A DNA stretch of 20,611 bases, taken from contig CAZMUQ010000019.1 in NCBI GenBank assembly GCA_964569845.1, positions 1 through 20,611 of the forward strand. Reading direction: 5' to 3'. The stretch is from CAZMUQ01 sp964569845 (lineage in GTDB: Archaea > Thermoproteota > Bathyarchaeia > Hecatellales > Hecatellaceae). Positions within the stretch are counted from its first letter, which is position 1. Each line of letters begins with the position of its first letter. Positions 7,150 through 14,853 of this stretch are shown here, piece after piece. Made by a program: the position numbers and the translations under genes. A model generated the notes under the pieces. It saw only the letters and a list, made by a program, of their open reading frames with translations, had not been told where the DNA came from and ran no database searches.

Positions 7150-7614
7150 TTGAATTATCTTTTTGTTTATGATTCTAGAAGAGGGAAAAGTACAACGGGT
7201 AAGATATGTGAGTGGATTAGTGAAGGTTTAATAGAGGCATGTAAAGATGTTAACATTTTAGGTATTAAACGTGCTGTAGATGTTACTTCTGAGGATGTTG
7301 CTAGTGCAGATATAATTGTTATAGGTTCACCAATATACATGGAAAAACCTATGAAAAGCATCCTAAGTTTTCTTGAGAAAAATATGGAAAATTTAAAGTT
7401 AAAAAATATTGCATTATTCATAGTCTGCATAAGACTTTCAAAAGGTGGAAAATACTTAGAAAAGTTAAGAAGCCATGTTAAAGGTTCAATTATACTGGAT
7501 AAAGTTTTTGGAGGGAAATTTTTATTCATAAATAGGGTTAATAAAAGTGAAGCTGTAAATTTTGGAGTGAAGTTATGTAAAAGGGTAGTAGAAGAAAAAT
7601 CTTTTATAAGCTAA
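7150..7614 (+). CDS. Flavodoxin-fold protein
   Basis: The 154-residue protein starts at a TTG (MNYLFVYDSRRGKSTTGKIC). The N-terminal strand followed by a Ser/Thr/Gly-rich loop at residues 9-16 is the FMN-phosphate-binding loop of flavodoxins. The strand ADIIVIGSPIYMEKPMKSIL (about residues 58-77) is the second FMN-contact region, of the kind seen in flavodoxin-like protoporphyrinogen oxidases and WrbA-like proteins. It probably binds FMN and carries electrons in the cytosol. It lies 19 bases before tsr3 and may be co-transcribed with it. Confidence 0.8.
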   Translation: MNYLFVYDSRRGKSTTGKICEWISEGLIEACKDVNILGIKRAVDVTSEDVASADIIVIGSPIYMEKPMKSILSFLEKNMENLKLKNIALFIVCIRLSKGGKYLEKLRSHVKGSIILDKVFGGKFLFINRVNKSEAVNFGVKLCKRVVEEKSFIS

Positions 7615-7633
7615 GGTTGTAGTTGTTTTACCC

Positions 7634-8152
7634 ATGAAGAATAAACCAGATCTTTATGTTTACTGTCTTAATCAAGATGACCCTAAAAAGTGTACCGCAA
7701 GAAAACTTCAACATTTTGGTTTAGCTAAGATGCTAAAGCATAGGTTTGAAGTTCCCAAGAAAGCTATCCTACTTAACCCATTTGTAGCTACCATTTTAAC
7801 ACCATTAGATAGGGAATATGTCGCCAGATTTGGTGTAGTTTCCATCGATTGTTCATGGAAAAAAGTTAAAGAGGTTTTCCGTTGGAAGTTTAAGGGTTTA
7901 AATCGGCGTCTTCCATTACTTATCCCAGCAAATCCGATAAATTATGGTCATATTGGAAGATTGAGTTCGCTTGAAGCTTTAGCTGCAACTCTTTACATTT
8001 CAGGGTTTAAAAGTTATGCTGAAGAAGTTTTATCAATATATAAGTGGGGTAAAGTTTTTTTAACATTAAATAAAGAGCCATTAGAAGATTATTCTAAAGC
8101 TAAAAGTATAGAAGAAATTTTAAGGTTAGAGAAAGAATATTTTCCAATTTAA
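7634..8152 (+). CDS. tsr3: Tsr3, 18S/16S rRNA aminocarboxypropyltransferase
   Basis: The 172-residue protein matches archaeal Tsr3 (formerly DUF367). It has DDPKKCTARKL (15-25), LNPF and LTPLDRE, the SAM-site motif IDCSW (71-75), then RRLPLLIPANPINYG (91-105) and LSSLEALAATLYISGF. Tsr3 transfers the 3-amino-3-carboxypropyl group of S-adenosylmethionine onto a modified uridine in the small-subunit rRNA P-site region; archaea may produce acp3U there. ATG 7634 gives the normal N-terminus. Confidence 0.95.
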   Translation: MKNKPDLYVYCLNQDDPKKCTARKLQHFGLAKMLKHRFEVPKKAILLNPFVATILTPLDREYVARFGVVSIDCSWKKVKEVFRWKFKGLNRRLPLLIPANPINYGHIGRLSSLEALAATLYISGFKSYAEEVLSIYKWGKVFLTLNKEPLEDYSKAKSIEEILRLEKEYFPI

Positions 8153-8208
8153 TCTTTAAAGCTAAGAGAAATTAGATAAACTTAACAGCTAAAAAGAAAA
8201 ATTAATTT

Positions 8209-9630
8209 TTGGTGTTTATTTTGGATGAAATCCGTATTTATGATGCTACAACCCATGTTGGTTATGGTTTCCCAAAAGAATCTTTAGAGCAAGCTTTAAA
8301 ATGGGAACCCCATGCAATTGTTGCACAAGGAACATCAACAGACCCAGGACCATTCTACCTTGGTTCAGGTACATCTTACACTGAAGATGCAAATGTTAAG
8401 AGGGATTTAAAGCTAATTATTTCCTCAGCAAAGAGCTTAGGGATACCCTTTATATGTTCTGTTGGTGGTGCTGGTGCAGATATTCATGTTGAAAAAGTAC
8501 TTAAACTTGTTGATGAAATTTCTAGGGAGGAGAATTTAAAGTTAAGAATTGCCGTTGTAAGTGGGGAGATTGATAAACATTGGCTTAAAGGTAAAATTAC
8601 TAGTGGAGTTTTAACTAGGAAACTTGTAAATGTTGAAAGATTCAATGAAACTTTAACAATTAAAGATGTTGATGACTCTATTAGAATTGTTGCTCAAATG
8701 GGTTATGAACCAATAGTTAAGGCTTTGGATATGGGTGTTGATGGAGTTTTAACTGGTAGAGCTTTAGATTTAAGTTTAATTGCAGCTCTACCCTTAAAGT
8801 ATGGTTTTGATAAAGGTTTAACCTTCCATATGGCAAAAATTCTTGAATGTGGTGCACTTGCAGCTGAGCCTGGTAGTGGTAGTGATGGTATGTTTGGTAT
8901 TCTTAGGAAAGATTGCTTCCATGTTAAACCTCCAAACCCTTTAAGAAGATGCACAATTGCAAGTGTAGCAGCCCACTCATTTTATGAAAGAGATAATCCA
9001 TACATGGAGAATTTACCTGATGGCTATCTTGATGTTGCTTCAGCAAACTATACACAGTTAGATGAGAAAACAGTTACTATTTCAGGTAGCAAGTTTATTC
9101 CTTCAGGTGAGTATTGGATTAAGCTTGAAGGAGTTAAACTTGTAGGGTATAGAACAATATGTATTGCAGGTGTAAGAGACCCTACAATAATCTCAAAAAT
9201 TGATGAAATTATTGATGGAGTTAAAAATTTAGGTTTTAAAGTTTTCAAAGATGCAGGATTAAGGCTTAATGAAGACTACACTGTTGTTTTCAGGGTTTAT
9301 GGTAAAGATGGAGTTATGGGTGAAACTGAACCTAAAAGAGGCTTAAAAGCTAAGGAGATATGTATAATTATTGATGTTGTAGCTAAGGAGCAAAATATAG
9401 CTAACAGTATATGTGCATTTTTAAGGTCAAGTTTCTTACATTTTGGGTTTGAAGGTAGAAAAACAACAGCAGGAAATCTTGCATTCCCATTTTCACCTTC
9501 AGATATACCTGTAGGTCCGGTTTACATTTTTAATATTTGGCATAAAATTAGGCTTGAAAACCCGTATGAACCCTTTAAAATTAGGGTTATTGAATTTCCA
9601 GCTAAAATGGTGAGGGAGGTTTATGGTTAA
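8209..9630 (+). CDS. AtuA-family protein (DUF1446)
   Basis: At 473 residues, this shows the family's blocks: DATTHVGYGF near the N-terminus, HAIVAQGTSTDPGP (35-48), SVGGAGAD (84-91), LTGRALDLSLIAALP (181-195), AAEPGSGSDGMFG (218-230), and YWIKLEGVKLVGYRTICIAG followed by VRDP (302-325). AtuA is named from acyclic terpene utilisation in Pseudomonas, but its reaction is not established. Archaeal members probably act in organic-acid or acyl-CoA metabolism, which is inference. TTG 8209 opens the frame; GTG 8212 or TTG 8221 (LDEIRIYD) are possible alternatives. The stop overlaps the start of the DUF4387 gene by eight bases, tying the two proteins together. Confidence 0.85.
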   Translation: MVFILDEIRIYDATTHVGYGFPKESLEQALKWEPHAIVAQGTSTDPGPFYLGSGTSYTEDANVKRDLKLIISSAKSLGIPFICSVGGAGADIHVEKVLKLVDEISREENLKLRIAVVSGEIDKHWLKGKITSGVLTRKLVNVERFNETLTIKDVDDSIRIVAQMGYEPIVKALDMGVDGVLTGRALDLSLIAALPLKYGFDKGLTFHMAKILECGALAAEPGSGSDGMFGILRKDCFHVKPPNPLRRCTIASVAAHSFYERDNPYMENLPDGYLDVASANYTQLDEKTVTISGSKFIPSGEYWIKLEGVKLVGYRTICIAGVRDPTIISKIDEIIDGVKNLGFKVFKDAGLRLNEDYTVVFRVYGKDGVMGETEPKRGLKAKEICIIIDVVAKEQNIANSICAFLRSSFLHFGFEGRKTTAGNLAFPFSPSDIPVGPVYIFNIWHKIRLENPYEPFKIRVIEFPAKMVREVYG

Positions 9631-9937
9631 GCTTAAGGATATTGTTAAGATTGTTAGAAGTAAAAATGCAGGCCCATTTAAGCTTACTATAGACCTATTT
9701 TTTGATGATAAAGATAAGTATCTGCTTGTTAAAAACTCTAAAACAATTACAAAAAGAAAAATTGCAAAAATATACCGCATACCAGAGGAAAATGTTGAAG
9801 GAATATTTTTTGTTGACAATGTTTTAGGTATAAAAATAACTATAATTAAGAAAACAGCATCAGATGAAATTTATGCAACAGATGTTTATGGTGCTCAGCA
9901 ACATATTCCAATAATGGATTTAACCATCCAACCTTAA
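9623..9937 (+). CDS. DUF4387 protein, partner of AtuA
   Basis: This is 104 residues, the normal DUF4387 length. Diagnostic blocks are IVRSKNAGPFKLTIDLFFDD (residues 9-28), KIAKIYRI, and the C-terminal DVYGAQQHIPIMDL. This family nearly always sits beside or is fused to an AtuA (DUF1446) protein, as here, where it starts inside the end of the AtuA gene (eight-base overlap) behind a GGGAGG Shine-Dalgarno at 9614-9619. The two very likely form a complex. No catalytic role can be named. Confidence 0.9.
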   Translation: MVKLKDIVKIVRSKNAGPFKLTIDLFFDDKDKYLLVKNSKTITKRKIAKIYRIPEENVEGIFFVDNVLGIKITIIKKTASDEIYATDVYGAQQHIPIMDLTIQP

Positions 9938-9984
9938 AACATGAAATTTGATGGGAAAAAGGGGATTTGGGGGAAATTTCCAGT

Positions 9985-11520
9985 TTATCTAGGCTTACCA
10001 TATGGAATATCCTTATGAATTCTAGGATTTTCTAAGATAGTTGGAATTTTATCTAAAAGGTCTGTTGGAACTATATGGTAGCCTCTCTCATTTACAGCTA
10101 AATCTCCAGCAGCTCCATTAACAAAAATACCTGCAACCGCAGCTTCATAGGGTGCTACTCCTTGAGCTAAAAATCCTCCAACAATTCCAGCTAAAATATC
10201 TCCTGTTCCACCAACAGTCATCCCAGGATTTCCTGTCCAGTTAAATTTGACTTTAAACCCATCTGAAACAATATCAACTGGACCTTTAACAATCAAGGTA
10301 CATCCAAGTTTCTTTGCGGTATCCATAACTTGTTTACCGTCATCCTCAAGAATTCCTGTTAAATCTATATTAGAAAGCATTTTGTATTCTCCACGATGCG
10401 GTGTAAGAACAAGTTTACCTTTAACCTTATCTTTAAATTGACTATAAGCTTTAACTCCATCAGCATCAAGTAAAACTGGAAGAAACTTTTCCTCTGCAAT
10501 TTTAAGTATTTCAAAAACAGTTTTAAAAGTTTCAGACCTAGTTTCAAGTCCAGGTCCAACAACAATAGCTGTAGCTTTATCCAGGTAAGGTTTAAGCTCA
10601 TCAAGATTTTTTGGATTCAAAAATTCTCCTTCAAGTTTTATAGTAATTAGGTTTGGGGAATATGAGGCAATAATTCTAGCAGTTTTTTCTGGAGCTGCAA
10701 TATAAACAAGGTCAACACCAACTCTTAAAGCTGCTAAACCTGCTAAAGCAGGTGCACCAGTAAATGTTTTTGAACCGCCAATAATTAAAAGTCTTCCAAA
10801 ACTACCTTTATGAGCTGATGAAGGTCTAGGTTTAACAACTTTTTTAACATCTCCAGGACCAGTATAGATTTCAGCTTCTAACGGTATACCTATATCTGCA
10901 ACATAAATTTCACCTGTATATTCCTTCGCCTTTAAAAGCCCAATTTTAGGTTTATGAAAGGTTACAGTTAAACTTGCTTTAACAGCTTCACCTAAAACTT
11001 CACCTGTAGAAGCATCTAAACCTGTTGGAGTATCAATAGATACAATAAAACAGTTAAGCTTGTTTAAAGTTTTAACAGCATCAAGTATTGGAGGTTTAAG
11101 TTTACCTTTAACTCCTATACCAAGCATAGCATCAACAACAATTTTACTAGGGACCTTGCTAGGAATAAGGTTTGAATCAGAGATAATGTTGATTTCAACA
11201 GAATTCTTTAACCTCTTAAGAATACTCCAATTTAGCCTTACATTTTCATCAACAATTTTTTCTTCAACACCTATAAGATAAAAGTAGACTTTAAAACCTT
11301 TAGAAGCAAGATAACGTGAAGCAACCATTCCATCTCCACCATTTCTACCAGCACCAGCAAAAACTGTGCAAACTTTTTCTTTAGCTTTTTCAGCAACCTT
11401 ATCAGCAACAGCCTTACCTGCACATTCCATAAGTTGAAGAAGGGAAATGCCAAGATATTCTGCATTACTTTCTAAAGCAAACATTTCTTCAGCTGTTAAA
11501 GCTTCACTATCACGCTTCAA
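9985..11520 (-). CDS. nnr: Bifunctional NAD(P)H-hydrate repair enzyme (epimerase + ADP-dependent dehydratase)
   Basis: The protein has 511 residues. Residues 1 to about 222 form the NnrE/YjeF_N epimerase domain: GAGRNGGDG (56-64), DAMLGIGVKG with Asp130, and DTPTGLDASTGEV with Asp163. Residues about 225-500 form the ribokinase-like NnrD dehydratase: HKGSFGRLLIIGGS (237-250), VLTPHRGEYKML (371-382), VKGPVDIV and the catalytic GGTGD (437-441, Asp441). The two activities convert damaged NADHX and NADPHX back to NADH and NADPH, using ADP for the dehydration. The start is a TTG at 11520. The gene is intact, but bases 10839-11520 belong to a 1144-bp unit repeated directly to its right, so its 5' part exists again at 11983-12664. 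Confidence 0.96.
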   Translation of the reverse strand: MKRDSEALTAEEMFALESNAEYLGISLLQLMECAGKAVADKVAEKAKEKVCTVFAGAGRNGGDGMVASRYLASKGFKVYFYLIGVEEKIVDENVRLNWSILKRLKNSVEINIISDSNLIPSKVPSKIVVDAMLGIGVKGKLKPPILDAVKTLNKLNCFIVSIDTPTGLDASTGEVLGEAVKASLTVTFHKPKIGLLKAKEYTGEIYVADIGIPLEAEIYTGPGDVKKVVKPRPSSAHKGSFGRLLIIGGSKTFTGAPALAGLAALRVGVDLVYIAAPEKTARIIASYSPNLITIKLEGEFLNPKNLDELKPYLDKATAIVVGPGLETRSETFKTVFEILKIAEEKFLPVLLDADGVKAYSQFKDKVKGKLVLTPHRGEYKMLSNIDLTGILEDDGKQVMDTAKKLGCTLIVKGPVDIVSDGFKVKFNWTGNPGMTVGGTGDILAGIVGGFLAQGVAPYEAAVAGIFVNGAAGDLAVNERGYHIVPTDLLDKIPTILENPRIHKDIPYGKPR

Positions 11521-11982
11521 GAAGCTTACACCAGCATTCTTAGGCTAGATTTAATTATCCTTAAAGCTAATATAACTTTTAGGGGAGAAACATGCCAACA
11601 GCCTACGTATTAATCAACACTGAGATTGGAGCAGAGGATGCTGTTCTCAAAGAAATTAGAAAAATAAAGAATGTTGTTGAAGCATACACTGTTTACGGAA
11701 CATATGATATTATAGCTAAGGTTCAAGCAGAATCAATGGATAAGCTTAAAGAATGTGTAACATGGAATATTAGGAGATTAGATAAAGTACGCTCAACTCT
11801 TACAATGATTGTTATTGAAGAATCTTAGGTATCCCTAACCTTGCAACTTCATGTTGGATTAGATGATACTGACTCCACTAAAAGTGGATGTACAACCTAT
11901 ATTACATCATGCTTGATTGAGGTTTTACATAAAAAAGGCTATACAAATTTTTTAGATTATCCTAACCTTATTAGGTTAAATC
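10839..11982 (+). repeat. Tandem duplication, copy 1 (1144 bp)
   Basis: This copy and the following one are offset by exactly 1144 bases, and I find no difference between them on reading. It carries the 5' 682 bases of the intact nnr gene, the 71-base divergent promoter region, the complete RAM-domain gene and the first codons of tiaS. Outside the unit the two flanks differ at once: 10838 is A where 11982 is C, and 11985 is T where 13129 is A. The bases CT are shared at the junction (10839-10840, 11983-11984, 13127-13128), so the exact breakpoint can slide by two bases. Confidence 0.93.
11592..11828 (+). CDS. Stand-alone Lrp/AsnC-type RAM domain protein, copy 1
   Basis: The 78-residue protein, beginning MPTAYVLINTEIGAEDAVLK, has the beta-alpha-beta-beta-alpha-beta pattern of the ligand-binding and oligomerisation domain of Lrp/AsnC regulators, including VVEAYTVYGTYDIIAKVQ in the middle. 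There is no helix-turn-helix, so it cannot bind DNA in the usual way. Such proteins bind small effectors (often amino acids) and may pair with full-length regulators. A Shine-Dalgarno-like AGGGGAGA precedes the ATG. tiaS follows after 12 bases. An identical second gene lies 1144 bases downstream. Confidence 0.88.
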   Translation: MPTAYVLINTEIGAEDAVLKEIRKIKNVVEAYTVYGTYDIIAKVQAESMDKLKECVTWNIRRLDKVRSTLTMIVIEES

Positions 11983-12011
11983 CTTTTTTAACATCTCCAG
12001 GACCAGTATAG
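11841..12011 (+). pseudogene. tiaS: Truncated tiaS stub, copy 1
   Basis: This TTG-started frame is identical to the first 48 codons of the intact tiaS at 12985, up to RLNP, and includes the DDTDS motif. At the duplication junction (11983-11984) it runs into the antisense of nnr and ends after eight foreign residues (FLTSPGPV) at a TAG at 12009-12011. The 56-residue product lacks nearly all of the enzyme and is presumably non-functional. Confidence 0.9.
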
Positions 12012-12664
12012 ATTTCAGCTTCTAACGGTATACCTATATCTGCAACATAAATTTCACCTGTATATTCCTTCGCCTTTAAAAGCCCAATTTTAGGTTTATG
12101 AAAGGTTACAGTTAAACTTGCTTTAACAGCTTCACCTAAAACTTCACCTGTAGAAGCATCTAAACCTGTTGGAGTATCAATAGATACAATAAAACAGTTA
12201 AGCTTGTTTAAAGTTTTAACAGCATCAAGTATTGGAGGTTTAAGTTTACCTTTAACTCCTATACCAAGCATAGCATCAACAACAATTTTACTAGGGACCT
12301 TGCTAGGAATAAGGTTTGAATCAGAGATAATGTTGATTTCAACAGAATTCTTTAACCTCTTAAGAATACTCCAATTTAGCCTTACATTTTCATCAACAAT
12401 TTTTTCTTCAACACCTATAAGATAAAAGTAGACTTTAAAACCTTTAGAAGCAAGATAACGTGAAGCAACCATTCCATCTCCACCATTTCTACCAGCACCA
12501 GCAAAAACTGTGCAAACTTTTTCTTTAGCTTTTTCAGCAACCTTATCAGCAACAGCCTTACCTGCACATTCCATAAGTTGAAGAAGGGAAATGCCAAGAT
12601 ATTCTGCATTACTTTCTAAAGCAAACATTTCTTCAGCTGTTAAAGCTTCACTATCACGCTTCAA
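11957..12664 (-). pseudogene. nnr: Truncated nnr copy retaining the complete epimerase domain
   Basis: The 235-residue frame equals residues 1-227 of the intact enzyme, ending at GPGDVKK, plus eight residues (GFNLIRLG) read from the antisense strand of the tiaS fragment. The whole NnrE epimerase domain with Asp130 and Asp163 is kept, while the entire NnrD dehydratase is lost. Because epimerases also exist as separate proteins of about this size, the product could fold and work, so calling it a pseudogene is cautious. Start and promoter region are the same as in the intact gene. Its 3' end overlaps the tiaS stub by 55 bases in antisense. Confidence 0.85.
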
Positions 12665-13126
12665 GAAGCTTACACCAGCATTCTTAGGCTAGATTTAATT
12701 ATCCTTAAAGCTAATATAACTTTTAGGGGAGAAACATGCCAACAGCCTACGTATTAATCAACACTGAGATTGGAGCAGAGGATGCTGTTCTCAAAGAAAT
12801 TAGAAAAATAAAGAATGTTGTTGAAGCATACACTGTTTACGGAACATATGATATTATAGCTAAGGTTCAAGCAGAATCAATGGATAAGCTTAAAGAATGT
12901 GTAACATGGAATATTAGGAGATTAGATAAAGTACGCTCAACTCTTACAATGATTGTTATTGAAGAATCTTAGGTATCCCTAACCTTGCAACTTCATGTTG
13001 GATTAGATGATACTGACTCCACTAAAAGTGGATGTACAACCTATATTACATCATGCTTGATTGAGGTTTTACATAAAAAAGGCTATACAAATTTTTTAGA
13101 TTATCCTAACCTTATTAGGTTAAATC
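11983..13126 (+). repeat. Tandem duplication, copy 2 (1144 bp)
   Basis: This is the direct repeat of 10839-11982 with no gap. It holds the truncated nnr copy (minus strand), the divergent promoter region (12665-12735), the second RAM-domain gene and the 5' end of the intact tiaS, which continues normally past 13128. Complete identity over coding and intergenic DNA means either a very recent event or an unmerged contig overlap. Confidence 0.93.
12736..12972 (+). CDS. Stand-alone Lrp/AsnC-type RAM domain protein, copy 2
   Basis: The protein is residue-for-residue identical to the 78-residue RAM-domain protein at 11592, with the same upstream region and Shine-Dalgarno. This is the copy placed directly before the intact tiaS (12 bases between them), so it represents the ancestral order nnr < > RAM-tiaS. 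If the duplication is real, the cell has double dosage of this protein alone among the genes involved. Confidence 0.88.
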   Translation: MPTAYVLINTEIGAEDAVLKEIRKIKNVVEAYTVYGTYDIIAKVQAESMDKLKECVTWNIRRLDKVRSTLTMIVIEES

Positions 13127-14334
13127 CTAATATTCCATGGAAAACTAGGGGGAACGGTGCTACCTGCTTAAGACTAAATCTTAAAGCTAAAGATGATTGT
13201 AGGGATGTTGAAGATGTTGTTCTAGATTTTATTGAAAAAAATTTTGAGAGAGATAGTGAAACTAATCCTGGAATTGCTTTTTTAGAAGGAGATGTACCCA
13301 TAGTTCTTAAAAATTTTTCTTCTGAAGCTTTATGGAGGGTTGTTGATGTAGATGAAGCTTTAAGAATTGCTGGAAACATTAAATGTAAAGTTTACTGGTT
13401 TAATGATGTTAAGGGTGTTGTTGGAGCTTTAGCTGCCATTGGTGAAACCCTTGATGGAGACCATACATATGAAGTTTTAACCTATAGAAAGATTGAGAAT
13501 AGAGGTAAACCTAGAAGAATTGATTTAAACTCTGTTTGGAAGATGGATAAAGTAACTAAACCATTAACATATAACAATATTGACTATGAAACAGGAAGGA
13601 TACTTATAACTCCTAGAGGAAGAGACCCGGTTTTGTACGGTATCCGTGGAGAAAGTTTTAACATTGTTAAGTATGCTATGAGGCTTATCAAAGTTTACGA
13701 ACCTATTGAACGTTGGACTATATTTAGGTCAAATCAAGGTACAGATGCACATTTAAGAAAGATATGTAAAATTTGTGAAACTAAGCCTTATAGTTCCCTT
13801 ATTTTAGAAGGATACGTTTCAAGTCAACCTTCAATGACCATCGGAGGGCATATTATTTTTAAACTTAAAGATGAAACAGGTGAAATATACTGTGCTGCTT
13901 ACGAGCCTACAGGAAATTTTAGAAACATTATTAAAAATCTTATTGTAGGAGATAGGATTAGAGTTTATGGTGGACTTAGAAAAGCACCACCAATAACGCC
14001 TAAAACAGTAAACCTAGAAAAAATCGAAATTTTAAATTTAGCTAAAAAGGTTGAAGAAAAAAATCCACAATGCCCTATTTGTAGCAAAAGAATGACTTCA
14101 ATGGGTTTAAATAAGGGGTTTAAATGTGAAAAATGTGGTTATAGAGATCCTAAAGCAAAGAAAATTTTAATTGAAGTTGAAAGAAACATTAAACCAACAC
14201 TTTATATTCCTCCTCCAAGAGCCCAAAGGCATTTAACAAAACCATATGAAAGATATGGGCAAGAAAAAACTTTTACTTTTAAAGTTTACAAAAAAATTCA
14301 ACCAAAAAATTTTTGGGGTTTAGGAGATTCATGA
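12985..14334 (+). CDS. tiaS: tRNA(Ile2) 2-agmatinylcytidine synthetase
   Basis: The 449-residue protein is the normal TiaS length. Motifs in order are LHVGLDDTDSTKSGCTTYI at the N-terminus (kinase-like TCKD domain), PWKTRGNGATC (51-61), the middle ferredoxin-like region, RSNQGTDAHL (248-257), an OB-fold at about 271-335, and a zinc ribbon with Cys363, Cys366, Cys381 and Cys384. TiaS attaches agmatine to C34 of the CAU anticodon of tRNA-Ile2 using ATP, so that the tRNA reads AUA; it is essential in archaea. The start is a TTG at 12985. Bases 12985-13128 are shared with the stub at 11841. Confidence 0.97.
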   Translation: MQLHVGLDDTDSTKSGCTTYITSCLIEVLHKKGYTNFLDYPNLIRLNPNIPWKTRGNGATCLRLNLKAKDDCRDVEDVVLDFIEKNFERDSETNPGIAFLEGDVPIVLKNFSSEALWRVVDVDEALRIAGNIKCKVYWFNDVKGVVGALAAIGETLDGDHTYEVLTYRKIENRGKPRRIDLNSVWKMDKVTKPLTYNNIDYETGRILITPRGRDPVLYGIRGESFNIVKYAMRLIKVYEPIERWTIFRSNQGTDAHLRKICKICETKPYSSLILEGYVSSQPSMTIGGHIIFKLKDETGEIYCAAYEPTGNFRNIIKNLIVGDRIRVYGGLRKAPPITPKTVNLEKIEILNLAKKVEEKNPQCPICSKRMTSMGLNKGFKCEKCGYRDPKAKKILIEVERNIKPTLYIPPPRAQRHLTKPYERYGQEKTFTFKVYKKIQPKNFWGLGDS

Positions 14335-14378
14335 AAATCTTAGTTGAGCTTTAGACAGCTTAAGGAGGAAGCGTAAAA

Positions 14379-14837
14379 ATGGAGGAAAGTATCCCCCAAG
14401 AAACATTAAGCCTTGTAAATGATGCAAAGAAGCTTCACTCTCATTTTGGCCCATTTCTTGCATATGGTTTAAGAGTAGGATTTATAGGTCTTAGAGAAAC
14501 TAAGAAGAAGAAAGGTGACCCAAATCTTAGTGTAAATGTAAGTTTACCATATAAAACTCCAATATCATGCATTCTTGATGGAATTCAGGTTGCAACTTCC
14601 TGTACACTTGGAAATAAAAGGTTAAAAGTGAAAAATTCAAACCAAATTACCTTCAATTTTAAGGTTAAAAATGGAGATACATTAATGGTAACAATTAAAC
14701 CTGTAAATTTTAAAAAGTTTAAGGATGAATTCATGGTTAAAACTTCAACTGACGAAGAGATGGAAAAACTTGCATACAAAGTTTTAGTAAAACCTGAAAA
14801 TGAGCTTTTTAGGGTAAGAATAAGAAGATTAAAATAG
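14379..14837 (+). CDS. FmdE-like domain protein
   Basis: The 152-residue protein has an FmdE-type N-terminal half: KLHSHFGPFLAYGLRVGF (residues 19-36, with His20 and His22 in place of the family's usual F-H-G-H) and CILDGIQVATSCTLGNKRL (64-82), whose Cys64 and Cys75 are likely metal ligands. FmdE was named as a subunit of formylmethanofuran dehydrogenase, but many homologues occur in non-methanogens with unknown roles, often binding zinc. The zinc-ribbon tail of longer members is absent. A strong AAGGAGG (14362-14368) lies ten bases before the ATG. No other methanofuran gene is in the window. Confidence 0.8.
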   Translation: MEESIPQETLSLVNDAKKLHSHFGPFLAYGLRVGFIGLRETKKKKGDPNLSVNVSLPYKTPISCILDGIQVATSCTLGNKRLKVKNSNQITFNFKVKNGDTLMVTIKPVNFKKFKDEFMVKTSTDEEMEKLAYKVLVKPENELFRVRIRRLK

Positions 14838-14853
14838 TAAAAGTGGTAGAAGT

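Noticed and set aside
12204..12609. Open frames antisense to the truncated nnr copy (and the matching ones at 11060-11465)
   Set aside because: They are shadows of nnr on the other strand or in another frame, low-complexity and without family signals; they appear twice only because the DNA is duplicated.
13101..13379. 92-residue minus-strand frame ending GFNLIRLG
   Set aside because: Antisense of tiaS; it only shows where the tail of the truncated nnr copy comes from.
14379..14837. Evidence for methanogenesis from an FmdE-like gene
   Set aside because: The FmdE domain is widespread outside methanogens, the motif here is non-classical, and no other methanogenesis gene is present.
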